From Xanthomonas cannabis pv. cannabis (GTDB lineage: Bacteria; Pseudomonadota; Gammaproteobacteria; Xanthomonadales; Xanthomonadaceae), in NCBI RefSeq assembly GCF_000802365.1, contig NZ_JSZE01000009.1, positions 1 to 37,633 on the forward strand: a DNA stretch of 37,633 nucleotides, given 5' to 3'. Shown here piece by piece: positions 7,567 to 15,994 of the stretch; position 1 is the stretch's first letter; every line of letters starts with the position of its first letter. The translations under genes were made by a program, and so were the position numbers. Under the pieces are notes generated by a model. It did not search any database. It saw nothing but the letters and a program-made list of their open reading frames with translations, and had not been told where the DNA came from.

Positions 7567-9183
7567 ATGTCTGCCACCGCTTTTGCTCCACGTCCTACCG
7601 ACCGCGCCACGCCGGGTCTGTCGCTGACCACCCAGGTCACCGGGCAGGCAGAACTGCTGCCGCCAGCGGCGCTGGCGCTGCTGGTCTCGCTACACCGCGC
7701 GATCGAGCCCGGCCGTCAGCAGCGTCTGGCCCAGCGGCGCGCCCGCCAGGCCGCCTTCGACGGCGGCCTGCTGCCGGATTTCCGCGCCGACACCCGTGCC
7801 ATCCGCGAGGGTGACTGGCGTGTTGCGCCGTTGCCGGCGGCATTGCAGGACCGCCGCGTCGAAATCACCGGTCCCACCGATCCGAAGATGGTCATCAACG
7901 CGCTCAACTCCGGCGCCAAGGTGTTCATGGCCGACTTCGAGGACTCCACCGCACCGACCTGGCGCAACCTGCTCGCCGGCCAGCGCACCCTGGCGGCCGC
8001 CGTGCGCGGCGATCTCAGCTTCGATGCGCCCAACGGCAAGCACTACGCACTGCGCCCGGAAGCCGAGCGCGCGGTGCTGATCGTGCGCCCGCGCGGCTGG
8101 CACCTGGACGAAAAGCATGTCCACATCGACGGGCAGCCGCTGGCGGGCGGCCTGTTCGATGCGGCCCTGTTCGCCTTCCACAACGGCCGCGCGCTGCTGG
8201 CCAGGGACCGCGGCCCGTATCTGTATCTGCCCAAGCTGCAGAGCATGGAAGAAGCCGCACTGTGGGAAACGGCGCTGTCGCATATCGAAGCGATGCTGGG
8301 CCTGCCGCATGGGCAGATCAAGGTCACCGTGCTGATCGAAACGCTGCCGGCGGTCTTCGAGATGGACGAGATTCTGCACGCACTGCGCGAGCGCATCGTG
8401 GGCCTGAATTGTGGGCGCTGGGATTACATTTTTTCGTATCTGAAAACCTTCCGTGCGCACCGCGACCGCGTCCTGCCCGAGCGCGGCCAGGTCACCATGA
8501 CCCAGCCCTTCCTGAAGGCGTATTCGGAACTACTGATCAAGACCTGCCATCGCCGCGGCGCGCATGCGATGGGCGGCATGGCCGCGCAGATCCCGATCAA
8601 TCACGACGAAGCCGCCAACGAACAGGCGATGGCGCGTGTGCGTGCCGACAAGCTGCGCGAAGTCAGCGCCGGCCACGATGGCACCTGGGTGGCACACCCG
8701 GCGCTGATCCCGGTGGCGATGAAACTGTTCGACGAGCACATGCCCACCGCGCATCAGCAGCATGTGCTGCGCAACGACGTGCAGGTGACGCGCGACATGT
8801 TGATCGCCCCGTCGCCGGGCACCATCACCCGCGCCGGTTTCGACGGCAATGTCGAAGTCTGCGTGCGTTATCTGGCTGCGTGGCTGGACGGCAATGGCTG
8901 TGTGCCGATCCACAACCTGATGGAGGACGCGGCCACCGCCGAAATCAGCCGCGCGCAACTGTGGCAGTGGCTGCATCACGGCCAGCATCTGGATGATGGC
9001 ACCGCCATCGATCAGCACCTGCTGCAGGCCACCTTGCGTGCGTTGCCGGCCCGGTTGGGCGCCACCACCACGTTGCCCGGCGCCGCCCGCATCGATGAGG
9101 CGATCGCCTTGCTGCAGGAGCTGAGCGTTGCCGATGCACTGGCCGACTTCCTCACCGTGCCGGCATACCGCCTGATCGATTGA
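7567..9183 (+). CDS. aceB: Malate synthase A
   Basis: Malate synthase condenses glyoxylate with acetyl-CoA to malate, the second step of the glyoxylate shunt, in the cytoplasm. The 538-residue length fits the A isoform. Conserved blocks in order are [48 protein letters not shown], the [18 protein letters not shown] block, [13 protein letters not shown] and [14 protein letters not shown]. The ATG at 7567 is preceded by AGGA at good distance; the frame is open upstream to 7510 but without family sequence. It is followed after 163 bases by isocitrate lyase on the same strand and is divergent from a LysR regulator, so acetate or fatty-acid growth conditions probably control it. Confidence 0.97.
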   Translation: MSATAFAPRPTDRATPGLSLTTQVTGQAELLPPAALALLVSLHRAIEPGRQQRLAQRRARQAAFDGGLLPDFRADTRAIREGDWRVAPLPAALQDRRVEITGPTDPKMVINALNSGAKVFMADFEDSTAPTWRNLLAGQRTLAAAVRGDLSFDAPNGKHYALRPEAERAVLIVRPRGWHLDEKHVHIDGQPLAGGLFDAALFAFHNGRALLARDRGPYLYLPKLQSMEEAALWETALSHIEAMLGLPHGQIKVTVLIETLPAVFEMDEILHALRERIVGLNCGRWDYIFSYLKTFRAHRDRVLPERGQVTMTQPFLKAYSELLIKTCHRRGAHAMGGMAAQIPINHDEAANEQAMARVRADKLREVSAGHDGTWVAHPALIPVAMKLFDEHMPTAHQQHVLRNDVQVTRDMLIAPSPGTITRAGFDGNVEVCVRYLAAWLDGNGCVPIHNLMEDAATAEISRAQLWQWLHHGQHLDDGTAIDQHLLQATLRALPARLGATTTLPGAARIDEAIALLQELSVADALADFLTVPAYRLID

Positions 9184-9245
9184 TCGCTGCCGCGGCACCG
9201 CCACCGCGTATCGCCGCAGCTCCCGCCTCACCGCAGCACACCGCC

Positions 9246-9267
9246 CGTTGCGCGCCACCGCGCAACG
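9246..9267 (+). other. Intercistronic hairpin between aceB and aceA
   Basis: CGTTGCGCG (9246-9254) and CGCGCAACG (9259-9267) are perfect nine-base arms with the tetraloop CCAC. There is no T-run afterwards. It lies about 60 bases after the aceB stop and 79 before the aceA start, so it may stabilise transcript ends or give partial termination within the operon. Confidence 0.55.
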
Positions 9268-9346
9268 ATGGCCTTGCCTTGCCGCGTGCGCCGTCGGGCA
9301 CGCCGCTTCCCCGTTCCATCCGTCGTCCCTCTCAGGAGAACGCAAG

Positions 9347-10642
9347 ATGAGCACCACACTGCAAAGCGCCGAACAACTGCAGCAGGACTGGGTCAGCAAT
9401 CCGCGCTGGACAGGCATCACCCGCAACTACACCGCCGCCGACGTGGTGCGCCTGCGCGGCACCGTGCATGTCGAGCACTCGCTGGCGCGGCTTGGCGCTG
9501 AAAAACTATGGACGTCCCTGCATGCCACCCCGTTCGTCAACGCGCTGGGCGCCTTGACCGGCAATCAGGCGATGCAGCAGGTCAAGGCGGGCCTGAAGGC
9601 GATCTACCTGAGCGGTTGGCAGGTGGCGGCCGATGCCAACCTGGCCGGGCAGATGTATCCGGATCAGTCGCTGTACCCGGCCGATTCGGTGCCGGCGGTG
9701 GTCAAGCGCATCAACAACACCTTGCTGCGCGCAGATCAGCTGCATCACGCCGAAGGCAACGATGACATCGACTTCCTGCAGCCGATCGTGGCCGATGCCG
9801 AAGCCGGTTTCGGCGGCGTGCTCAATGCCTTCGAACTGATGAAGGCGATGATCGAAGCCGGCGCCGCTGGCGTGCACTTCGAAGACCAGCTGGCCTCGGT
9901 CAAGAAGTGTGGCCACATGGGCGGCAAGGTGCTGGTGCCCACGCGTGAGGCGATCGAAAAGTTGAACGCCGCGCGCCTGGCCGCCGACGTGCTGGGCGTA
10001 CCGACGCTGCTGATCGCGCGCACCGATGCCGAAGCAGCCGACCTGCTCACCAGCGATGTGGATGCCAACGATCAGCCGTTCACCACCGGGCAGCGCACGG
10101 TCGAAGGTTTCTTCAAGACCCGCAACGGCCTGGACCAGGCGATCAGCCGCGGCCTGGCCTACGCGCCCTATGCCGATTTGATCTGGTGCGAAACCGGCAA
10201 GCCGGACCTGGAGTTTGCGCGCGCCTTTGCGCAAGCCATCCATGCCAAGTACCCGGGCAAGTTGCTGGCCTACAACTGCTCGCCCAGTTTCAATTGGAAG
10301 AAGCACCTGGACGATGCCACCATCGCCAGATTCCAGACCGAGCTGGCCTGCTACGGCTACAAGTTCCAGTTCATCACCCTGGCCGGGTTCCATGCGTTGA
10401 ACCACAGCATGTTCCAGCTGGCGCACGGCTACGCCCGCAGGCAGATGAGTGCCTTCGTCGAGTTGCAGCAGGCTGAATTCGAAGCGGCCGACCGCGGCTT
10501 CACTGCGGTCAAGCATCAGCACGAAGTCGGTACGGGTTACTTCGATGCAGTGACGCAGGCGATTCAGCAGGGCCAGTCGTCCACCACCGCGCTGCGCGGC
10601 TCTACCGAAGAAGAACAGTTTCACGGCGACAAGGCCGCCTAG
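9347..10642 (+). CDS. aceA: Isocitrate lyase
   Basis: Isocitrate lyase cleaves isocitrate to glyoxylate and succinate, the entry step of the glyoxylate shunt. The 431-residue protein carries the catalytic signature [20 protein letters not shown] with the active-site cysteine, the Mg-binding region [33 protein letters not shown], and [13 protein letters not shown], all standard for the bacterial enzyme. The ATG at 9347 follows AGGAGA; an in-frame GTG/TTG extension upstream overlaps the hairpin and is not needed. It closes the operon, with a strong terminator about 45 bases beyond its stop. Its partner is the malate synthase just upstream. Confidence 0.97.
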   Translation: MSTTLQSAEQLQQDWVSNPRWTGITRNYTAADVVRLRGTVHVEHSLARLGAEKLWTSLHATPFVNALGALTGNQAMQQVKAGLKAIYLSGWQVAADANLAGQMYPDQSLYPADSVPAVVKRINNTLLRADQLHHAEGNDDIDFLQPIVADAEAGFGGVLNAFELMKAMIEAGAAGVHFEDQLASVKKCGHMGGKVLVPTREAIEKLNAARLAADVLGVPTLLIARTDAEAADLLTSDVDANDQPFTTGQRTVEGFFKTRNGLDQAISRGLAYAPYADLIWCETGKPDLEFARAFAQAIHAKYPGKLLAYNCSPSFNWKKHLDDATIARFQTELACYGYKFQFITLAGFHALNHSMFQLAHGYARRQMSAFVELQQAEFEAADRGFTAVKHQHEVGTGYFDAVTQAIQQGQSSTTALRGSTEEEQFHGDKAA

Positions 10643-10684
10643 CCTGCAGCGGGCGGTCAGGCGTTTGCCACCCCGGGAGGGGAG

Positions 10685-10710
10685 GGGCCCGGAAACCGGG
10701 CCCTTTTTTT
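10685..10710 (+). terminator. Rho-independent terminator after aceA
   Basis: GGGCCCGG (10685-10692), AAA loop, CCGGGCCC (10696-10703), then seven T residues (10704-10710). This is a textbook intrinsic terminator at the end of the glyoxylate-shunt operon. Confidence 0.95.
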
Positions 10711-10832
10711 GACTGGAATACCCGTCATTTCGTCTCTTCACCTGTGAGAAAGAGTGTGACCTGGTACTGAACAAGGGGGTCCTGTAGGATTTGTCCATGG
10801 GCTAACGTTGTAGGCCGGCCTAAGGAAACTGG

Positions 10833-11909
10833 ATGACTTGCCACAACTCCACAGGCGCAGTCGAGCCGACGGGAAGCGTTGCCAAAACGCTTTCGGACGG
10901 GCTGCACGCGTCGATGACTGCCGAGGAACTTGCATTTTTCGCGCGTTTTGGCCGGCTGCGCGACCTTGCCGCGGGCCAGGCGCTGTTCGAGCGAGGCGCG
11001 ATCGGCACGCAGATGTTCATCGTGGTCAGTGGCCAGATCGACCTGGATTTCGGCGAAGACCTGATGCTCAAGCATCTGGGCCCGGGCGAGTTCTTTGGCG
11101 AGCTCGGCCTGCTGATTGGCGACCATGCGCGTAGCGCGGGGGCCAGTGCGTCGATGGACAGCCGCCTGATCGAACTGGCACATGACGATTTCCAGCGCCT
11201 GGTCGACCACGACCCGTCGATGGTGGCGCACTTTCTGCGCCGTTCCATCGTGCGTGTGGTCAATAACGAGCAATTGCTTATCCGCCAGCTGCGCCGCCGC
11301 AACCATGACCTGGAAGCGGCGCTGGACAACCTCTACGTCACCTCGCACCAGCTCAACCATACCGAAGAGCTCAGCCGCACCGACGAGCTGACCGGGTTGC
11401 ACAATCGGCGCGGCCTGGCGCTGTATCTGCAGGAATGCCGCCGCGCCGGCAACGTGCCCGGCGTCGGCCTGATCCTGATCGATTGCGACCGCTTCAAGCG
11501 CATCAACGACGAATTCGGGCATCTGGCCGGCGACCGTGTGTTGCAGAACGTGGCGCACGCATTGCGGTCGGTCATCGCCGAAGGCGATCTGGCCTGCCGG
11601 CTCGGCGGCGACGAATTCTGCGTGCTGGTGGCGCAAGGCACGCGCGAGCTGGTGCACCACATCGGCGAATGTATCGTGCGCGCGGTGGAAGCGCGCCTGT
11701 GCAACGGACCGAGCGAGCAAGGCTGCTCGGTCAGCGTCGGCTTGTGCATGATCGATGCGGATGCGGCCTGGAACGATTGGTACACCCTCGCCGACAGCGC
11801 CTTGTACGAAGCCAAACGGCAGGGCGGCAACGTGCTGGCCATGCACGATGCGATCGCATCGGCGATCTCGCCGCCGCCCGGTACCACGCCCGATTCGGGC
11901 CATCGTTAA
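10833..11909 (+). CDS. Cyclic-nucleotide-binding GGDEF protein (diguanylate cyclase)
   Basis: A soluble 358-residue two-domain signalling protein. Residues about 30-145 form a cNMP-binding (CRP-like) domain with LRDLAAGQALFERGAIGTQMFIVVSGQIDL and the phosphate-cassette-like LGPGEFFGELGLLIGDHARSA. A helical linker leads to a GGDEF domain from about residue 180, with DELTGLHNRRGL and the intact active-site RLGGDEF (GGDEF at 258-262), so it should make c-di-GMP from GTP. The inhibitory RxxD motif is AEGD here, lacking its arginine. It ends three bases before the class III cyclase gene, which implies co-transcription. From memory, the homologous pair in X. campestris (XC_0249/XC_0250) was reported as a cGMP-sensing diguanylate cyclase and its guanylate cyclase; I could not check this. 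Confidence 0.93.
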   Translation: MTCHNSTGAVEPTGSVAKTLSDGLHASMTAEELAFFARFGRLRDLAAGQALFERGAIGTQMFIVVSGQIDLDFGEDLMLKHLGPGEFFGELGLLIGDHARSAGASASMDSRLIELAHDDFQRLVDHDPSMVAHFLRRSIVRVVNNEQLLIRQLRRRNHDLEAALDNLYVTSHQLNHTEELSRTDELTGLHNRRGLALYLQECRRAGNVPGVGLILIDCDRFKRINDEFGHLAGDRVLQNVAHALRSVIAEGDLACRLGGDEFCVLVAQGTRELVHHIGECIVRAVEARLCNGPSEQGCSVSVGLCMIDADAAWNDWYTLADSALYEAKRQGGNVLAMHDAIASAISPPPGTTPDSGHR

Positions 11910-11912
11910 GTC

Positions 11913-14402
11913 ATGAGCGCCCGCAACGCACGCAAGGACGCGTCCTCGGAGGCTATCCAGGCACCACGTCTGCGCACCTTGCTGTTGACCGATCTCTGCG
12001 ACTCGACCGCGCTGGTCGAACGCATCGGCGACAACGCCGCCGCCGCCCTGTTCCGCGAACACGACCGCCTGGTGGTCAAGCTGCAGCAGCACTGGCGCGG
12101 CCGCCTGATCGATCGTTCCGACGGGCTGTTGTTGTTGTTCGATCGCCCTATCGACGGCCTGGGCTTCGCGCTGGATTACGCGCGTGGGCTCAAGGCCATG
12201 AGCGATACCCATGCCCAGCCGCTGCGAGCGCGGCAAGGGCTGCACGTGGGCGAGGTGCTGACCTGGCGCAACAGCGACGAGGCGGTGAGCATCGGCGCCA
12301 AACCGCTGGAGGTCGAAGGCCTGGCCAAACCGACCGCCGCACGCCTGATGTCGATGGCACGCCCGGGGCAGATCCTGGTCTCGGCAGTCGCCGAATCGCT
12401 CACCCACCGCGCTGCGCGCGAACTGGGCGACCGCGTCGAACGCATCCTGTGGAAATCCCATGGCCGCTGGCGCTTCAAAGGCGTCCCCACGCCGATGGAA
12501 ATCTACGAAGTCGGCGAAATCGGCCTGACCCCGTTACGCGCCCCGAAGAACTCCACCAAAGCCTGGCGCGATGTCCCGCTATGGCGGCGGCCGGCGGCGT
12601 TGGTGACGGAGCTTGCGGTGATTCTTCTGACCACGGGTATCTTGTGGTTATTCGGGCGACCGCAGCCGGCAATTGCATTTGCCGAACGTGATTGGGTAGT
12701 GGTGGGCGATCTCCACAACCTCACCGATAGCGCGACGCTGGATGAGCCGCTTCAGCAAGCCCTGCGGCTCAGCTTGCAGCAGTCAAAGCACGTCAATCTG
12801 ATTTCTGAAAAACGTGCGCATGACATGCTGGAGCTGATGAAACAAAGCGATCGCACCAAGGTGGATCGGGCGCTTGGTGCGCAAGTTGCAATGCGGGCTG
12901 GCGCCAAGGCGCTGATATTGCCGAGCGTTGCCGATATCGGGGGCAACCTCCGCTTCACGGTAGAGGTGATCGATCCAACCACCCAGGCGACGGTCTACAT
13001 GTATAAAGCGGAAGGCCGCGGGCAGCGTTCGTTGCTCACTTCCGTGGATACAGTGAGTTCGAACCTGCGCAAAGGTCTTGGGGAAACGCTGGCTTCCATC
13101 AAGGCAAACTCCGCGCCTTTGCCGCGCGTCTCCACCGCGAACATGGATGCCCTGAATGCCTATGCGTTAGCCCAGCGTGAGTTCGGTGTGGGCCATTATT
13201 TGCGCGCCCGGGATTACTACCTGCGCGCCGTGGAACTGGATCCGACATTCGCTTTGGCAAACGTCGGTGTCGCCCGCTGCTATTTCTATCTCGAAAACAC
13301 GTCGATCGGTTTGCCCTATCTCGAAAAGGCATTGAGTCTGCGGGCAAAATTGCCTCCGCGCGAGCAGGTCTATCTCGACGCCTGGTATGCGCAGATCAAG
13401 GATCCGGCAAATGCCTACGAGAAGTGGATGCAGATGGCAAACCTGTATCCAGACGATTTTGCCGCAGCCGAAAACACCGCCTATGCGTTAGAAGTGCGTA
13501 ACCGCTACAAGGAAGCGCTGGTCTACGCCAAGCGGGCAGCGGCATCGCGTTACGATTTCGACCCGCTGTCGTTGGAGATGGTCGGGCGTATGCAATTGGC
13601 GTTGGGAAAGACCTCCGAGGCGCTAGGGACATTTCGTTCCGCCAGAGCCGCGGGGCTGGCGTCTGCAGCCGTGTGGGAAGCGGTGACCTTGGCGGTCCTG
13701 AACGATTTCCCGGCAGCCCATGCGATCTGGCCGGCGGAGGGGCGTCTGGACGTTGCCTACTTTGATCAAGTGTCCATCTATATCGACGAACACCGCAGGG
13801 AGCAGGCGTTGGTGGAAATGGCGCGAATCTCCGATTCGATCGATCATGCCTCCTCGCGGTACCAGCAGTCACTGGTCGCCAAAGCATCGGCGCAATATGC
13901 GCAGGGCAAGCATGCAGACGCGCTGCAAACCATCGATGCAGCGGTGCCGGTGGCATTGTCGAGCGTTGCCAAAAGTGGCGAGGGCGTCGCGCAGCGAAGT
14001 GATGCCGTTGTTGCTGCATCGCTTGCCCTCATTGGGCAGCGGATGGGCCATGCCGCTGCTGCCAAGTCGGTACTGCGCGCGCTGCTAGCTAAGCCGGAAC
14101 TGGCCAGGATGCCGTCTGTTGCCGAGCTCGTCGTTCTTCTACAGGCGCGCATGGCTCTTTTGGAGGGGCATGCCCAGGAGGCGATCAAGTTGCTGGAGCC
14201 AGGCCTTGATGGAAATGAAGCCTACCAGTACCACGTGGTCCTCAAAGAAGCCTATACGGCACTCGGGGATTCACGCGCTGCCGCCAGCGAGAAGACGTGG
14301 CTGAAAAATGCACATGGCAGAGCCTATGCAGAGTTCGGTGGATGCGGATGGTGCCAGCAGCCGATGAACGTTTTCGATGCAGCGATGGCTGACGGCAAGT
14401 AA
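11913..14402 (+). CDS. Class III nucleotide cyclase with TM segment and TPR domain (peptide-modification-system cyclase type)
   Basis: An 829-residue membrane signalling protein. Residues about 18-200 are a class III cyclase domain with metal-binding aspartates in TDLCDST (D27) and DRSDG (D70), and GLHVGEVL and AARLMSMARPGQILVS. One transmembrane helix follows at about 229-247. The region after it (VVVGDLHNLTDSATLDEPLQQALR, then NLISEKRAHDML) resembles FlgO-like or kinase-associated sensor modules, then TPR-like helical repeats from about residue 405 (NAYALAQREFGVGHYLRARDYYLRAVELDPTFA). It ends in a CGWC motif (811-814). The usual adenine-specifying Lys is not evident and the transition-state Asn position reads Pro (KPTAARL), so cAMP or cGMP output cannot be predicted. 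NCBI, as I recall, names such proteins putative peptide modification system cyclase, which fits the neighbouring peptide and dehydrogenase. Confidence 0.9.
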   Translation: MSARNARKDASSEAIQAPRLRTLLLTDLCDSTALVERIGDNAAAALFREHDRLVVKLQQHWRGRLIDRSDGLLLLFDRPIDGLGFALDYARGLKAMSDTHAQPLRARQGLHVGEVLTWRNSDEAVSIGAKPLEVEGLAKPTAARLMSMARPGQILVSAVAESLTHRAARELGDRVERILWKSHGRWRFKGVPTPMEIYEVGEIGLTPLRAPKNSTKAWRDVPLWRRPAALVTELAVILLTTGILWLFGRPQPAIAFAERDWVVVGDLHNLTDSATLDEPLQQALRLSLQQSKHVNLISEKRAHDMLELMKQSDRTKVDRALGAQVAMRAGAKALILPSVADIGGNLRFTVEVIDPTTQATVYMYKAEGRGQRSLLTSVDTVSSNLRKGLGETLASIKANSAPLPRVSTANMDALNAYALAQREFGVGHYLRARDYYLRAVELDPTFALANVGVARCYFYLENTSIGLPYLEKALSLRAKLPPREQVYLDAWYAQIKDPANAYEKWMQMANLYPDDFAAAENTAYALEVRNRYKEALVYAKRAAASRYDFDPLSLEMVGRMQLALGKTSEALGTFRSARAAGLASAAVWEAVTLAVLNDFPAAHAIWPAEGRLDVAYFDQVSIYIDEHRREQALVEMARISDSIDHASSRYQQSLVAKASAQYAQGKHADALQTIDAAVPVALSSVAKSGEGVAQRSDAVVAASLALIGQRMGHAAAAKSVLRALLAKPELARMPSVAELVVLLQARMALLEGHAQEAIKLLEPGLDGNEAYQYHVVLKEAYTALGDSRAAASEKTWLKNAHGRAYAEFGGCGWCQQPMNVFDAAMADGK

Positions 14403-14421
14403 CGCAAGACTACTTGCCGTC
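14391..14421. terminator. Perfect 11-bp inverted repeat across the cyclase stop codon
   Basis: GACGGCAAGTA (14391-14401) and TACTTGCCGTC (14411-14421) enclose a nine-base loop. The left arm includes the end of the cyclase coding sequence and part of its TAA. It separates the cyclase from the convergent peptide gene and could end both transcripts. No strong T-run follows on either strand. Confidence 0.6.
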
Positions 14422-14427
14422 GCGACA

Positions 14428-14745
14428 TCATTTCTTGAGTTGCGGTGACGAACCCAATGGCACGTTCAAACGAATCGGCTGCATATTGACCGAGGACGTC
14501 AGGCTGGCATGAATTTCGTCACGTGCCTGCGCAATCGTGTCTTTGTCGGCCAATGCATCGACCTTGAGCTGGGAAGCCATGAGCTCGGCGTCCTCCGAGG
14601 GGTAACCGACCTGCAGCAAGGCAGCCTTGGGATCCTTTTTGAACAGGTCACGGAATGCATCGTCGGTGGCCAAGAGGTCCAGAAGCTTGTGAGCAACCTC
14701 TGGTTGCAGCGGAGCTGGGCGTTTGTCGTTCTCGGTCATGCTCAT
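14428..14745 (-). CDS. NHLP-like putative modified (RiPP) precursor peptide
   Basis: A 105-residue acidic-helical small protein. The leader-like part, QPEVAHKLLDLLATDDAFRDLFKK followed by DPKAALLQVGYPSEDAELMASQL, matches the D-xx-FR-xx-L-xx-DP-xx-AL-xx-xG pattern of Nif11/nitrile-hydratase-leader peptides. After a helical DALADKDTIAQARDEIH segment the tail (about the last 25 residues, including SLTSSVNMQPIRLNVPLG) would be the core. There is no cysteine anywhere and no clear GG/GA cleavage site. The start is ATG at 14745 or 14739; neither has a strong ribosome binding site. It is convergent with the cyclase and divergent from a SagB-like dehydrogenase, the genomic context I recall for NCBI's putative modified peptide family. 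Export and core boundaries are unknown. Confidence 0.8.
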   Translation of the reverse strand: MSMTENDKRPAPLQPEVAHKLLDLLATDDAFRDLFKKDPKAALLQVGYPSEDAELMASQLKVDALADKDTIAQARDEIHASLTSSVNMQPIRLNVPLGSSPQLKK

Positions 14746-14768
14746 CAACGGTAGGGAATCTTCAAGAA

Positions 14769-14796
14769 ATCTAATTCCAGACCGCTAGAAGATCAA
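14769..14796 (-). promoter_or_regulatory. Possible sigma70-like promoter of the peptide gene
   Basis: On the minus strand, TTGATC (14796-14791) and TTAGAT (14774-14769) lie 16 bases apart, in an AT-rich spacer (24 of 60 bases in 14761-14820 are G/C). The match to consensus is only partial, so this is a weak candidate. Confidence 0.25.
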
Positions 14797-14818
14797 TCTC
14801 GATGATGAGCGTTGGATC

Positions 14819-15979
14819 ATGTTGGTGAGGCGCTGTGCAGTTGTCTACGTTGAACCCAGGGAATCGGTAGAGATCGACCTTATCGGCTTATGTGCAGGAG
14901 GAGCGGGTACCACGCGCTCCAGGCATTGGGTCGCGCTGGCGCCGCATCTGGATGCGGAACGCCTACTCACCGAGGATGAAGTGCTTCTATTGGGCCGAAC
15001 CAGCCCGAGCCAATGGCTGCATCAAGGACTCCTCGGGGACAGCTCGGTTGTGGAGTCATTGTTGGAAAAAGGACTGCTGCTGGCGGGCGATCCGAATCCC
15101 AGCCTGACACACGACCGCGATGAGATTCAGCGGAAAAGCCAGTGGCATCCATTGGCCGCGACGTATCACGCGTTCACTCGATGGAGCAATGTTGACTCGG
15201 CCAGGGCTGCCAGGGATGCGGGCGCCGATACGTCGGCAGCGTTGTTGTCGACCTTCGGTCCGCCACCGCCAGAGCAGATCGTACGGGGCAGCGACGGACA
15301 GGTCGCGCTCCTGCGAGGTTCCGATGTCTATCTCGACACGGTGCTGCGGAAGCGGACAACATGCCGGAACTTCGATGCCCAGGCTTGCATGGAGTTTGAC
15401 GTTTTCTCAAAGATCATCGAGCGCACCTTCGCTGCGAATGCAGTGCTGCAGGCAGATGCCGATACCGTCTTTCTAAAGCGTTCTAGTCCGTCGGGCGGCG
15501 GCCTGCATCCGCTGGACGCTTATCTACTCATCAGGAACGTCTCCGGCGTTATCGACGGGGTATACCACTACCTTCCGATCGATCACGCGCTGGAGCCATT
15601 GGACACCCAGGTACCGGACCTGGAGGGCGTGGCGTTGAAGATCCTTGCGGGACAGGACTGGTTTTCCGGCGCGCAAGTGATTGTGGCGCTGTGTCCCCGC
15701 TACTACCGCAACTTCTGGAAGTATCGCGCGCACGCAAAGGCCTATCGCGCACTCGCATTGGAGGCAGGTCATTTTTCCCAGACGCTCTACATGGCAGCCA
15801 CAGATGTAGGGCTAGGCGCATTTGTGACCTGCGCGATCAATGAGGTGCAGGTTGAGGACCTGCTTGGGCTGGAGCCCATCATGGAGGGTGTGATGGCGAT
15901 CTGTGGATTTGGCGTACGTGGCGAGGTCATGAAGACCATGGAGCTGGACCCCAATTACGAGGTCTGGGCAGGTCACTAG
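14819..15979 (+). CDS. SagB-type FMN dehydrogenase, putative peptide maturation dehydrogenase
   Basis: A 386-residue protein with an N-terminal region of about 150 residues of unknown fold and a C-terminal nitroreductase-fold domain of the SagB type. Markers are LRKRTTCRNF near residue 177, KRSSPSGGGLHPLDAYLL near 220-237 (the FMN-contact PSxGGLxPLxxYL box of SagB/McbC-like oxidases), GVYHYLPIDHALEPL, and a C-terminal ALEAGHFSQTLYMAATDVGLGAF. Relatives oxidise azoline rings in RiPPs using FMN. It is divergent from the NHLP-like peptide, 73 bases apart, so action on that peptide is the obvious inference. No cyclodehydratase (YcaO) is seen nearby and the peptide has no cysteine, so a classical thiazole oxidation is unlikely. 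Confidence 0.85.
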   Translation: MLVRRCAVVYVEPRESVEIDLIGLCAGGAGTTRSRHWVALAPHLDAERLLTEDEVLLLGRTSPSQWLHQGLLGDSSVVESLLEKGLLLAGDPNPSLTHDRDEIQRKSQWHPLAATYHAFTRWSNVDSARAARDAGADTSAALLSTFGPPPPEQIVRGSDGQVALLRGSDVYLDTVLRKRTTCRNFDAQACMEFDVFSKIIERTFAANAVLQADADTVFLKRSSPSGGGLHPLDAYLLIRNVSGVIDGVYHYLPIDHALEPLDTQVPDLEGVALKILAGQDWFSGAQVIVALCPRYYRNFWKYRAHAKAYRALALEAGHFSQTLYMAATDVGLGAFVTCAINEVQVEDLLGLEPIMEGVMAICGFGVRGEVMKTMELDPNYEVWAGH

Positions 15980-15994
15980 CTGGAGTCAAGTCGC

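Noticed and set aside
9506-12461. Long minus-strand frames opposite aceA, the GGDEF and the cyclase gene
   Set aside because: Antisense shadows of genes with unmistakable family motifs on the plus strand.
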